From Archilochus colubris (Eukaryota > Chordata > Aves > Apodiformes > Trochilidae), in NCBI GenBank assembly GCA_023079485.1, contig CM041090.1:39870874-39934873 (forward strand): 64,000 bases of DNA, written 5' to 3'. The notes under the pieces are model-generated. The model was given only the letters and a program-made list of their open reading frames with translations. It had not been told where the DNA came from and ran no database searches. Within the stretch, counting starts at the first letter, position 1, and every line of letters starts with the position of its first letter. The position numbers were made by a program, and so were the translations under genes. Shown here in pieces: positions 46,673 through 57,722 of the stretch.

Positions 46673-47534
46673 TGGAGAGGATCCATGGCATTCCCTGCAG
46701 GGCTGAGGAGGAAGGATGGAGAGCAGCCTTCCCTCCCTCCCTCCCTTGATTTTCAGAAAGCACACAGTTTTTTTCTGGCTCTCTCATGGGCTTGCATATT
46801 TTAACTCCTATCTTCTGCTCAGAGCAGCTAAATAGAGACTTTCACTCCAGTTTTGGCTGCTGGGGAAGGTTTCCCATCCTTGGGCACTATTCTTACAGCC
46901 ACCCCCTTGCTGAAAACAGGGGTGAGGCAGGGGCTTCACCCCCAAAAGCAGGTGAAAAAAGAAAAAGAAAAAAAAAAAAAAACAGTTTTTACAAGCCCCT
47001 TGCTGTTCTGTCTGCTCCGAGGAAGGAATATGAATCAGTACTGAGGCTAAATTAGCTTTCTGCCCACAGCTCCTTCCCAGGAATTCTTGCAGACATCTAT
47101 TTGTATGAAATAAAAGAGATTAGAGGAAACCATATAAATGCAATCCATCATCCACAATTAGAAAGAAATGAGGGTAGGAGCAAGAGAAACTTGCTCTCTT
47201 GAAGGCCTTTTCAAGGAATGTGTTTATGTGTGTCTCTATCTATATAAAACCTGTGTGTATGTATATATATATATAGGTGTGTAGACACACAATCAGGCAC
47301 CAATACACATATATATTCATATATTTTTGCTGAAGCTGGACAGTACACATATATTTTACATTTACAGCATATATAAATACACCTTTTGTAGAGCTGTATC
47401 CATCTATGTCTGGATTCAGCTCTGGATTCAGGCACAGAAACAGCCAAAAAAAATCAGAGAACCTTCCTGCTTGCCCAAGGCCAGGCACATCATCACCCCA
47501 AGGCACCTTTATCATAGAACATAGAATCTTGGTT
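46673..47534. other. Unique sequence with A tract and TA microsatellite
   Basis: A-rich tract at 46955-46982 and a TATATA/CACATATATA-rich low-complexity zone at 47235-47375. No gene recognised. Confidence 0.5.
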
Positions 47535-48432
47535 GGAATCATAGAATCATAGAATCATAGAATCCTTGGGGTTGGAAGGGACCTCGAAAGATCATCTAGT
47601 CCAACCCCCCCTGCCAGAGCAGGGCCACCTAGAGCACATCGCATAGGAACGTGTCCAGGCGGGTTTTGAATGTCTCCAGTGAAGGAGACTCCACGACCCC
47701 CCTGGGCAGCCTGTTCCAGGGCTCTGTCACCCTTACAGGAAAAACATTTTTTCGAATATTCAACTTGAACCTCCTGTGCTCCAATTTACACCCATTACCC
47801 CTTGTCCTATCACTGGTCACCACTGAGAAAAGCCTAACTCCATCTCCCTGACACTCACCCCTTACATATTTGAAAACATTGATGAGGTCACCCCTCAGTC
47901 TCCTTTTCTCCAAACTAAAGAGACCCAGCTCCCTCAGCCTTTCCTCATAAGGGAGATGTTCCACTCCCTTAATCATCTTAGTAGCTCTGCGCTGGACTCT
48001 TTCAAGCACTTCCCTGTCCTTCTTGAACTGAGGGGCCCAGAACTGGACACAATACTCCAGGTGCGGCCTCACCAATGCAGAATAGAGGGGGAGGAGAACC
48101 TCTCTTGACCTACTAACCACACCCTTTCTAATGCACCCCAGGATGCCATTGGCCTTCTTGGCCACAAGGGCACATTGCTGGCTCATGGTCATCCTCTTGT
48201 CTACCAGGACCCCCAGGTCTCTTTCACCTACACTGCTCTCCAGCAGGTCAGCCCCCAACCTATACTGGGACATCGGGTTGTTCTTCCCCAAATGCAAAAC
48301 TCTACACTTCCCCTTGTTGAATTTCATCATGTTTCTCTCTGCCCAACTCTCCAGCCTGTCTAAGTCTCTCTGAATGGCAGCACAGCCTTCTGGTGTGTCA
48401 GCCACTCCTCCCAGCTTAGTGTCATCAGCAAC
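47535..48432 (-). mobile_element. CR1 LINE type E, about 900 bp, young copy
   Basis: The tail of three octamers (ATCATAGAATCATAGAATCA, 47536-47563) is followed by GGAAGGGACCTCGAAAGATC and CACCTAGAGCACATCGCATA, running to ACACTAAGCTGGGAGGAGTG at the 5' end. Its clean tail and intact reading frame suggest a recent insertion. It differs from types A-D. Confidence 0.95.
47629..48429 (-). pseudogene. CR1 ORF2 C-terminal fragment, reading frame intact
   Basis: An uninterrupted frame of about 265 codons starts inside the reverse-transcriptase active site ([15 protein letters not shown], 48429-48390) and runs through [60 protein letters not shown] and [20 protein letters not shown] to a stop at 47629. 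It keeps the two catalytic Asp residues that the longer copies at 45613 and 49497 lack, and has the LLESSV residues missing from both. It is 5'-truncated, so non-autonomous. The Met at 48405 is internal and not a real start. Confidence 0.93.
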
Positions 48433-49460
48433 ATTTCACCTCTTTTGAATTTTTTCCCACCCTTAAAGACCCAGCTCCAGGAGTCAAGTGACTCTTTCAT
48501 AGCAGCTTCTTCAAAAAAAGCAACCAAAAAAGCTGTTCCACCCCAAATCATGCTCTTCTGACCAACACCTCCCCATTACCATCTCACCAGTAACATCCTG
48601 GTGCTGCACTGGGATCCCATCAGGCTCAAGAGGTCCCTCAGAACCCCCCAGTATCACAGAGGGGAGCTGGTACATGAGCAAAAAACACCCTTTGACTTCA
48701 TCTAGGCATAAATCATGGCAAAATTCAGATTACAAGGCCAAACCCCAGCCCCAATCTCACTCCCTCTTCCACCCATGTTGCAGAAGGCACTTCCAGGAGC
48801 ACTAAACTTATGAAAACCCTTTTAAAAAGACCTTATTTGTTTGCAAAGTGTGGGAGGTGAGGGGTTTCTTTAGGTAGATTTAAAGTGAAAACCATTAGCA
48901 GTGCATTGTTCATTCAGTTCCTTTCCCCATGACATGAGAACAAAACGATCTGAGCTAAGCAAAACTTCTGGTTTCATAGCAACAACCAATATATTTGATT
49001 TTTTTTTTAGTGGGGAAATATAATGTAAATCAGCACTCAGGTGCATAACTTGTGACTACTTGATTTCCTGTGCTTAAGTTTGGTGAAACACTATTAAAAT
49101 CTGATTTAACTTAATGGCTTCCTGGAAAATAATAAGAATAAAAAAAAACCCTTTCTAGTTTAAAAGTCAAAAAAATGTTAAAAGTGCAGTTGTGAAAAAT
49201 AACAATGGTCTTTAGCTCTTTCCATTAGATCCCAACATCATTTTTTGAAGAAAATAAGGTGGATTGTCCTCCCTTCAGTGCTGGGAATCAAGAGCTGGAT
49301 GAGAGGAACCCATCCTGCCCTCAGCATTAGAGGACACAGCCCAGGTTTCCTCAGGTGGGATTTTCCGGCATCCTCCAAGAAGGGACAAAAAGGGTAAGGA
49401 AACAGTAGGAAAAACTTCTAGAAGTGATCAACCAGCTGAGGAATATTTTCAAAAGTAATT
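48433..49460. other. Unique flank, no gene seen
   Basis: T tract at 48999-49008 and A-rich patches at 49130-49150; no other element recognised. Confidence 0.4.
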
Positions 49461-49492
49461 TGGGTGTCTACAGTAACTGGAGGGGCTCCAGG

Positions 49493-50638
49493 ATGTGGTC
49501 TACCTGGATTTCAGCAAAGCCTTTGACACCGTCCCCCATAGCATTCTCCTGAAGAAGCTGTCAGCCCACAGCTTGTACAGGGGCACTCTGTGCTGGGTTA
49601 GGAACTGGCTGGAGGGCCGGGCCCAGAGAGTGGTGCTGAACGGGGCTGATCCAGTTGGCGGCCGGTCACTAGTGGTGTCCCCCAGGGATCAGTGTTGGGC
49701 CCAGTTCTGTTCAATATCTTTATCGACGACTTAGACGAAGGGATTGAGTCCATCATCAGCAAATTCGCAGATTACACTAAGCTGGGAGGAAGTGTGGACC
49801 AACTCGAAGGCAGGAGGGCTCTGCAGAGGGACCTGGACAGACTAGAGAGCTGGGCCGATTCCAACGGGATGAGGTTCAACACGGCCAAGTGCTGGGTCCT
49901 GCACTTTGGCCACAACAACCCCATGCAGCGCTACAGGCTGGGCACAGAGTGGCAGAAAGGGACCTGGGAGTCTGGATTGACAAGAAGCTGAACATGAGCC
50001 AGCAGTGTGCCCAGGTGGCCAAGAAGGCCAATGGCATCCTGGCCTGGATCAGGAACAGCGTGGCCAGCAGGTCCAGGGAAGGGATTCTGCCCCTGTACTC
50101 AGCTCTGGTGAGGCCACAGCTTGAGTCCTGTGTCCAGTTCTGGGCCCCTCAGTTTAAGAAGGATGTAGAGGTCCTGGAGCAGGTCCAAAGGAGGGCAACC
50201 AGGCTGGTGAAGGGACTCGAGCACAGGCCCTATGAGGAGAGGCTGAGAGAGCTGGGGCTGTTCAGCCTGAAGAAGAGGAGGCTCAGGGGAGACCTCATTG
50301 CTGTCTACAACTACCTGAAAGGAGGCTGTAGCGAGGTGGGAACTGGACTCTTTTCACAGACGACCTTCAACAAGACAAGAGGACACAGTCTTAAGTTGTG
50401 CCAGGGGAGGTTTAGGTTAGATATTAGAAAGAATTTCTTCACGGAGAGGGTGATTAGGCTATGGAATGGACTGCCCGGGGAGGTGGTAGATTCTCCGTCC
50501 CTGGAGACATTTAAAAAAAGACTGGATGTGGCACTCAGTGCCATGGTCTAGCAACTGCTCCGGTGGGTCAAGGGTTGGACTAGATGATCTCTGAGGTCCC
50601 TTCCAACCCGGCTAATTCTATGATTCTATGATTCTATG
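49493..50638 (+). mobile_element. CR1 LINE type B', about 1.15 kb, inverted relative of 45527-46672
   Basis: Begins GTCTACCTGGATTTCAGCAA and ends GGCTAATTCTATGATTCTAT followed by one more octamer. It is inserted inside an older CR1. Overall similarity to the minus copy is very high, with a short divergent segment near 49644-49660 and a few substitutions. Confidence 0.96.
49497..50551 (+). pseudogene. CR1 ORF2 reverse transcriptase remnant
   Basis: The frame encodes [20 protein letters not shown]; a 1-bp loss near 49650 shifts it into [20 protein letters not shown] and [15 protein letters not shown]. The catalytic F/YxDD motif is FADY (codon 49773-49775). A second shift at about 49952, the same place as in the minus copy, leads into a 220-codon open C-terminal part ([60 protein letters not shown]) ending at 50551. 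Not functional. Confidence 0.93.
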
Positions 50639-50895
50639 AAAGATGGGGATGGAGTGATGGGACAAGGGTGAATGGTTTTAAGCTGAAAGAAGGGGAATTT
50701 AGGTAAGAGATGAGGAAGAAATTCTTCCCTGTGAAGGGGGTGGGACCCTGGCCCCAAGAGCTGGTAGATGCCCCATCCCTGGAAGCATTTTAGGACAGGT
50801 TGATGGGGTCTGAGTAACCTGATGGAGTTGAAGATGTTCCTGCAGATGGCTTGGATGACCTTTAAAGGTCCTTCCCAACCCAAACCATTCTGTGG

Positions 50896-51689
50896 TGATT
50901 CATTTTCTCAAAATAAAGCAATCCAATCTTTTAGTTTTCAAGTCTCTTTTGTCAGAAATCCCTCCCACAGGCTCCCACTTGGGGATTTTCCCTTTCCCAA
51001 GGGGAAAAATGGGGACAAAAGGGACTTGGGGTGATAGCCTAATGCAGTGGCACAGGTTGGGGACACTTTGCCATTCCTCACCACCTCCAGCAAAGTGCTC
51101 AAGTGCTTCATTGCCCTTCCCTTAAGGAAAGAAAATCTCCTGGTGTTGATTCCAAACTCCCTCATTGCCATTGCAATCCTTTATTTCTTTTCTTGTCCCT
51201 GATGAACAGCAACAGTAGAACATTATCAGACCATATAAAATATTAAGCAGCTGTTGTAAATATTAAATTATCCACAAATACAACCCGGCAAAACTAATAC
51301 TCAATACAGTGTTTACATTGCTGCTGATTAATATTGCAGATTAAAATTAATGCTCCCATAATATAAACATCAACATGCTTTTAGCTTGCAATTAAGCCCA
51401 ACAATTTCATCAGCACAAAATGTTCTCCTCCTTGCAGAACAAGACACAGTAAAGTCAAAGCAGGGCTGGAAATATGACTGAAATCAAAACATTTGGATCA
51501 GGAAAGTTTGGAGGGATTTTTTTTTTTCACTTTGGAATAACTTTTTTCCCAAACTGGAAAGTGGTGGTTGCAGGCAGGCAGAAATCCCATCACTACGGGC
51601 AGCTTCTCTTGGCTTCATCCCCTCTTAACTGCTATGATGGGGCCACAAGACCCATCGATATTTTCTTTCCAGAAAAAGCCATGAAATGT
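50896..51689. other. Unique flank; AT-rich candidate conserved block 51170-51480
   Basis: Bases 51170-51480 are free of recognised repeats and low complexity, with many TAAT-type words (CTGCTGATTAATATTGCAG, TTAAAATTAATGCTCCC). No gene seen. A T tract lies at 51518-51528. Confidence 0.4.
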
Positions 51690-52110
51690 GGGATGAGCAC
51701 AGATCCTATGAGGAGAGGCTGAGGGAGCTGGGGGTGTTGAGGCTGGAGAAGAGGAGGCTCAGAGGAGACCTCATCACTCTCTCCAACTCCCTGAAAGGAG
51801 GTTGGAGCCAGGGGGGGGTTGGGCTCTTTTCCCAGGCAACTCTCAGCAAGACAAGAGGGCAGGGTCTCAAGTTGTGCCAGGGAGGTTTAGGTTGGAGATG
51901 AGAAAGAATTTCTTTCTGGAGAGGGTGATCAGGCATTGGAATGGGCTGCCCAGGGAAGGAGTGGATTCTCCGTGTCTGGAGATCTTTCCAAAGAGCCTGG
52001 ATGTGGCACTGAGTGCCATGGGCTGGGAACTGCAGTGGGAGTGGATCAAGGGTTGGACTTGATGATCTCTGAGGTCCCTTCCAACCCAGCCAATTCTATG
52101 ATTCTGTGAT
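51690..52110 (+). mobile_element. CR1 LINE type B, about 415 bp
   Basis: Begins near CACAGATCCTATGAGGAGAG and ends AATTCTATGATTCTGTGATT. Same sequence order as 23290-23735, with GGAAGGAGTGG in place of GGAAGTAGTGG. Confidence 0.95.
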
Positions 52111-52229
52111 TGCAAAGGCAATGGCTTTTCTACAGTACTCCTTAGAGGGCTCCTAAGTTCCCTCTCACTGGTGAAGCTACTTACTTTCTGTAGCTAAAAG
52201 GAGCCATTATAAATTATTTGTCCTATCAG
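52111..52229. other. Unique sequence between two CR1 type B tails
   Basis: About 120 bp without a recognised feature. Confidence 0.35.
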
Positions 52230-52282
52230 CACTTGATGATCTCTGAGGTCCCTTCCAACCCAGCCAATTCTATGATTCTATG
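52230..52282 (+). mobile_element. CR1 LINE type B minimal tail, about 52 bp
   Basis: Consists only of ACTTGATGATCTCTGAGGTC, CCTTCCAACCCAGCC and AATTCTATGATTCTATGA. It matches the last 52 bp of the full type B copies nearly exactly, so it is an extremely 5'-truncated insertion or a duplicated tail. Confidence 0.9.
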
Positions 52283-53324
52283 AGTTAACCCAGCTGCTGG
52301 TGTTAAACCACGTGGAGTCTTCCTTTGACATAGCTCTCAGCTGGAGTCTCCCCTGGCAAGAGGATGCAAATAAAATGGGAAGAGCCCAAAGGGGTGAAAT
52401 AAAGATGATCAGAGGCTGAGAGAACTTCTGGCCTGAAGGACATGGGCAAGGAAGACAAACAAAAGACTTCCCAACAATTCTCAGCGGTGTTATAGCCTTT
52501 TAGAGTCAGTTCTCCATGTCCACTGCAGGTGGGACAAAAAGTGGTGAACAAAAGAGCAACATATTCTGGTGAGATTGAGGAAACCTTCCCAGGGACAGGG
52601 GTAATTAAACAGAGATTAATAGATCAGCTGAGGAAGCAAAGGAGTCCAACACCACTGGAAATCTTTAAGAATGAGTTAGACAAGCAAGTAGGAAGGCTGT
52701 GGAGTGTCACCTTGGAACAGAGAACATCCTAAATAGCCATCTATTTTCTCTTATTGCTCTTTTCCTCTGCTTTTCATCTCCCTGGAGTCAGTCCAGTTGG
52801 GTTTTAGCCAGGTGGGAGCTAAGAGGTGCATTAGCTCCTCAACAAACTCTCAGACACCAAGAAGGATGAGTGGAGACCAAAGCCATGAGATCCCCTGCAG
52901 GGAAAACTCTTTCTTCTGTCCTTTTCCAGGATGTCCCATCACTCTAATGAAACACCACACAGTGCTCCATTAAAAAAACCAAAAAAACAAAACCAAAAAA
53001 AACCCCAAAAATTCGTGGCTGATGCCTCTGCAGGAAATAAGGCAAGATGTCAAGTAGGGAAGATAAAATGTGGGTGTGCAATTAGGTGATGGCACATGTC
53101 CTGGCAGATGATTGCAGTGCTGAACCCTGCCATATGCTCTGGTTCCTATGTAGATCTTCCTCAGCTGACATCATTATGGAGCTTTTATAAACAGATGCCC
53201 AGCCCTTCTGCTTTCTCTGTCCTTTGGAAATATTGCCTAAAAGACCTGAACACAATTAACCTCTGACATGACATGGAAAGGCTCTGCTACATCCTCAAAG
53301 AGCAGAAAGCTCCTCCAGAGCAGC
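52283..53324. other. Unique flank; possible very old LINE remnant near 52610-52730
   Basis: CACCACTGGAAATCTTTAAG and AATGAGTTAGACAAGCAAG resemble the 3' ORF region of ancient CR1/L3-type LINEs; this is weak. An A/C-rich tract lies at 52972-53012. No gene recognised. Confidence 0.35.
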
Positions 53325-53880
53325 AGCTCCAATGAAGGGATTGTTCCCCTTTATTCCTCTCTGGTGAGACCCTGCCTGCAGTGCTGGGTCCAGTTCTGGG
53401 GTCCCCAGCACCAGGTGGAGATGGAGGTGTTGGAGTGAGTCCAGAGGAGGCCCTGGAGCTGCTGGGAGGGCTGGAGCAGCTCTGCTCTGGAGCCAGGCTG
53501 AGAGAGTTGGGGGTGTTGAGGCTGGAGAAGAGAAGGGAGCAATGGGGAGACCTTAGAGCACCTTCCAGTGCCTGAAGGGGCTCCAGGAAAGCTGGGGAGG
53601 GACTGGGGACAAGAGCAGGGAGGGATGGGATGAGGGGGAAGGGTTTCCAGATGGAAGAGAGGTGAGATGTGAGGAAGAACTTGTTTGTTGTGAGGGTGCT
53701 GAGCCCCTGTGCCAGGTTTCCCAGAGAAGCTGTGGCTGCCCCATCCCTGGCAGTGTCTCAGCCCAGGTTGGATGGGGCTTGGAGCAACCTGGGCTGGTGG
53801 GAGGTGTCCCTGGGCATGGCAGGGAGGTGGGAACTGGATGAGCTTTAAGGTCTCTCCCAACCCAGTCTGGGATTCTGGGA
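53325..53880 (+). mobile_element. CR1 LINE type A, about 550 bp
   Basis: Starts near AGCTCCAATGAAGGGATTG, then TGCTGGGTCCAGTTCTGGGG, GAGTGAGTCCAGAGGAGGCC, GACCTTAGAGCACCTTCCAG and CAGCCCAGGTTGGATGGGGC, ending AGTCTGGGATTCTGGGACTC. The longest type A copy in the window; the antisense counterparts are 56510-56878 and 58765-59250. Confidence 0.94.
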
Positions 53881-54123
53881 CTCTCAGCGTTCACAGGCTC
53901 CAAAGTAGAGAGGGGGATTGCCCTTCAGAGCCAGAACAAATCTTTAGGCATTGAGCAGCCTCTGCAGGGAGCAGACATCACTTTGTTGTCCCTTTCAGCT
54001 TTCACCAACCAAAAAAGTCTGTCAGTCAACTGTTCCAAATCATTCCCAGTTTGGGAGCAGTGACATAAGACCCAAATGTGATGGTATGGGCAGTGCCCAA
54101 GAACACCCCAGCCACGATCACAG
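53881..54123. other. Unique sequence between CR1 copies
   Basis: About 240 bp with no recognised feature. Confidence 0.35.
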
Positions 54124-54729
54124 CATAGAATCATAGAATCATAGAATTGGCTGGGTTGGAAGGGACCTCAGAGATCATCAAGTCCAACCCTTGATCCACT
54201 CCCACTGCAGTTCCCAGCCCATGGCACTCAGTGCCACATCCAGGCTCTTTGGAAAGATCTCCAGACACGGAGAATCCACTACTTCCCTGGGCAGCCCATT
54301 CCAATGCCTGATCACCCTCTCCAGAAAGAAATTCTTTCTCATCTCCAACCCAAACCTCCCCTGGCACAACTTGAGACCCTGCCCTCTTGTCTTGCTGAGA
54401 GTTGCCTGGGAAAAGAGCCCAACCCCCCCCTGGCTCCAACCTCCTTTCAGGGAGTTGGAGAGAGTGATGAGGTCTCCCCTGAGCCTCCTCTTCTCCAGCC
54501 TCAACACCCCCAGCTCCCTCAGCCCTTCCTCCCAGGACTTGTGCTGGATTCCTTCACAGCCTCCTTGCTCTTCTCTGGACCTGCTCCAGCACCTCAATCT
54601 CCTTCCTGAGCTGAGGGGCCCAGAACTGGACACAGGACTCAAGCTGTGGCCTCCCCAGGGCTGAGCACAGGGGCAGAATCCCTTCCCTGGACCTGCTGGC
54701 CATGCTGTTCCTGAGCCAGGCCAGGATGT
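54124..54729 (-). mobile_element. CR1 LINE type B, about 605 bp
   Basis: The tail with three octamers (ATAGAATCATAGAATCATAG) is at the left. The element then runs through TCAGAGATCATCAAGTCCAA and CAGAACTGGACACAGGACTC to CTGTTCCTGAGCCAGGCCAG at its 5' end. Its minus-strand frame carries [12 protein letters not shown] and [14 protein letters not shown]. Confidence 0.96.
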
Positions 54730-55935
54730 CAGCATCCAGAAAGCTCCTGGTACAAGGCAGTGAGGAGTTTGGAAGCAGTAGATCTGATGGAAATCAGGGG
54801 AAGAGAAATTGCCTACAGGGATTTTTTTCAAGAGCAAATTCCCATCAGTCCTTCCTCTTCCTTGACAAGAAAAGCAGCCCAGCTGATGGAGAGAAGCTGT
54901 AGCTGTGGCAGATCCTCACTCCAGGGAGGTTTCTGTCACCTTTTTTGGTTGACAGTTTTGCAAACAAAAAGGGAAACCTGATGCAGGTGATATTATAAAG
55001 GGGGAGCATGACAGAGGGGAGAAAACCTGAGCTCTGCAAGCTGTTCCCAGACATCCCTGCTGGGCTGCCAGGGGATCTGAAGGGACACCTGATCCCCATG
55101 TACCCAAAATCTGTATTAGCAACCCAGATAATAGAATAAAGATAATAGAATAAAGAGTGTGTTACAGAGCATGCAAAGAATTCTGAGCTAGGAGGACCAC
55201 AAGGTTTTTGGAAGGCAGATAACAAGACACAATCTTAATGAATCTGTGGGATTTGTTTGAAGCGAGCTGAACAAAATTCAGCAAGAATAGAGAAGAAAAA
55301 AGCTGGGGGTTTAAAGGATAAATAACACCCAGATCAAAGTTGAGGAATGGCTTTTGGAGAGATCTGAAACCCCCCAAAAGGCAGCTGAGGAGGCTGTGGT
55401 GGGGTCCAGCTTGGGATGATGCTCAGGAGGGAAAGGGCAGGGACAAGGGCCACCCTTGGGCACAATCCTTCAGCTCACTGGGAAGGAACCAGAGCTTAAG
55501 GATAACACAGATGAGTTGGAATCCATCCAGGAAAGAGCAACCAGACGTGGTCTGGAAACTGCAGCAGACACAGAAGGATTAAAGAATTGGGAGCTGCAGA
55601 CTTTTTTTTCACCATCTGCTATTAAAAAAAAAAAAATAAAATAAAATAAATCAAAAAACAAAACCAAACAAGCTCAGGTTTTGTCTACTTTACCCCAAGA
55701 CAGAGTGGTAATTGGATGCACTCAGCTGCACGTTTCACAATAAGCAGCTTCACATCAGTGCTTGGATCCCCAGAGCTGGTCCCTGCCCTGCCAAAGGCTC
55801 CTGGGCTGAGGTTTCCCTGAGCAATAGAATGCAACACAAAGTCTGGGCATGAATTTCCTCCATTTGCTGGTGGCTCTTGGCTGCTTCTTAACTGCTGGTG
55901 CTCACAGGAATGTCAGCACTGAGATTAGAATTAAA
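54730..55935. other. Unique flank, no gene seen
   Basis: A-rich tract with AATAAA motifs at 55624-55660. A weak CR1-like stretch near 55515-55545 (GAATCCATCCAGGAAAGAGC) may be an old LINE. No exon recognised. Confidence 0.4.
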
Positions 55936-56497
55936 AAATCATAGAATGGTTTATGTTTGAAGGGACCTTAAAGCTCCTCCATTGCCATGGTCAGGGACAC
56001 CTCCCACCAGCCCAGGTTGCTCCAAGCCCCATCCAACCTGGGCTGAGACACTGCCAGGGATGGGGCAGCCACAGCTTCTCTGGGAAACCTGGCACAGGGG
56101 CTCAGCACCCTCACAACAAACTATTTCTTCCTCACATCTCATCTAAACCTCCCCTCTTCCAGTTTAAAGCCATTACCCCTTCTCCTGTCACTCCACACCC
56201 TTGTCCCAAGTCCCTCTCCAGATTTCCTGCAGCTCCCCCAGGTACTGGGAGGTGACAACAAGGAATCCCAGGAGCCTGTGGAGTGTGACCTCCAGCCTGG
56301 CCATTCCATGACCTCCTTTAAACCCACAGAGCATGGCTGGAATGGGCAGGGTGAAGAAGACAAATTCTGACCTTGTTTTTATATCCCCTCCTCCTCCTCC
56401 TTGCAAATGTGTAACAGTGAGAAGGGACATTGTCCTCAGGTCTGTGGGAAGCACAAAGCAAGGGCTGTGCCAACCTCCTTATAAAAATTCAAGGCTA
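55936..56497 (-). mobile_element. CR1 LINE type A plus shared non-CR1 segment (paralogue of 15745-16325)
   Basis: Tail AAAATCATAGAATGGTTTAT, then the standard antisense type A body to about 56300. The same extra segment as at 16130-16325 follows (AGAGCATGGCTGGAATGGGC, AGTGAGAAGGGACATTGTCC, ending TATAAAAATTCAAGGCT). The (TCC)n run is shorter here than in the other copy. Confidence 0.88.
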
Positions 56498-56509
56498 GAA
56501 AATTCAGGG

Positions 56510-56878
56510 GGAAATTCAGGAGCTCAGCACCCTCACACCGAACAATTTCTTCCTCACATCTCCTCTCCATCTCCCCTCTTCCATCTGGAAACCCTTCCCC
56601 CTCATCCCATCCCTCCCTGCCCTTGTCCCCAGTCCCTCCCCAGCTTTCCTGGAGCCCCTTCAGGCACTGGAAGGTGCTCTAAGGTCTCCCCATTGCAGCC
56701 TTCTCTTCTCCAGCCTCAACACCCCCAACTCTCTCAGCCTGGCTCCAGAGCAGAGCTGCTCCAGCCCTCCCAGCAGCTCCAGGGCCTCCTCTGGACTCAC
56801 TCCAACACCTCCATCTCCACCTGGTGCTGGGGACCCCAGAACTGGACCCAGCACAGCAGGGGGGTCTCACCAGACCAG
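56510..56878 (-). mobile_element. CR1 LINE type A without its 3' tail
   Basis: Starts inside the element at GGAGCTCAGCACCCTCACAC and runs through GGAAGGTGCTCTAAGGTCTC and CACTCCAACACCTCCATCTC to GGGTCTCACCAGACCA. It lacks the terminal 230 bp and lies 12 bp from the preceding copy, so it may be a deletion product of a longer element. Confidence 0.92.
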
Positions 56879-57499
56879 TAGGTTTTTTTCTAGTAATTCT
56901 ATAAAAGTTTTACTCTGAATACTGATGATTTTTTTGCTGTACCTGTTGAGGAGCAGCTGTAGACATCACACTTCATTCACTTGCTTCTTCCTACCCATTT
57001 TTTTGTGAGTTGTTTGGGGTTTTTTTTTCCTGAATCCCTTCTTCAGAGTAACTGTATTTTTTTTTTTTCCTTTGGATGTCTTCTCTGGATTTGCTTCCCT
57101 CCCAGAGGTCTCAGGAAGCAGGATAACCTCCCCGTCACAAGAGCACCCCTGGTACCCATTGTTCTCTGCATCCGCTGCGAGGGGAGGAAATCAGCTTTAG
57201 CTGAAGCAAAGAGAGACATCAATTAGGAAAATTATTGGGAAAAGCTTCCTGGCTGTAGAGATCCATGGGAACAGACACCAGACACTGTGTTTTGAAGAAA
57301 TGGGTTTCTGGGATAAAATCTCCTGTACACCAGCTCCTGCAGTGCTGCCACCTCATCCTCTGTTGTCCTCTCCTCCCCTCTTTCGATTTACAGGGTTCCC
57401 CTGCCTCCCAATCCCACTACTCACCTCTTCTGAGGTCCCTGCATTCCTCCTCCTCTGAGCTCCCTGCTCCAGGGTCTCTCCCTGGCAATGCACTGCACT
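56879..57499. other. Unique flank, no gene seen
   Basis: T tracts at 57020-57028 and 57058-57069; otherwise unique. Confidence 0.4.
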
Positions 57500-57722
57500 G
57501 AGTATCCCTCCAAAGGGTCAGGAGATGGAGCAGCTTTTTAGTGCTGGAACAAGCTCCCCAGGGAAGTGATCACAGCCCCAAACCTGCCTGAGTTCCAGAA
57601 GGGTTTGGATGATGCTCTCAGGCACATGGGGTGATCCTGGAGGTGCCCTACACAGGGACAGGAGTTGGACTCCATGATCCTGATGGATCCCTCCCAACTC
57701 AGCAGATTCCATGATTCTTTCT
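57500..57722 (+). mobile_element. CR1-type LINE fragment, different subfamily
   Basis: GGAACAAGCTCCCCAGGGAA, CTGAGTTCCAGAAGGGTTTG and GATGATGCTCTCAGGCACAT, then GAGTTGGACTCCATGATCCT and GGATCCCTCCCAACTCAGCA with the tail GATTCCATGATTCTTT. The TTGGACTC-ATGATCCT-ATGG end marks an older CR1 lineage. Confidence 0.82.

Larger units (their letters stand above)
49461..50895 (+). mobile_element. CR1 LINE type A-like, split by the type B' insertion
   Basis: The left remnant (about 49461-49492) ends GGAGGGGCTCCAGG, a CR1 word. The right part (50639-50895) resumes AAAGATGGGGATGGAGTGAT and continues GGTTTTAAGCTGAAAGAAGG and GACCTTTAAAGGTCCTTCCC to AACCATTCTGTGGTGATTC. Joined, the two sides match the normal order GGGGCTCCAGGAAAGCTGGG. 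Confidence 0.75.

Noticed and set aside
54178..54837. 219-codon minus-strand frame
   Set aside because: It is CR1 type B sequence, as shown by [12 protein letters not shown] and [12 protein letters not shown]; not a host gene.
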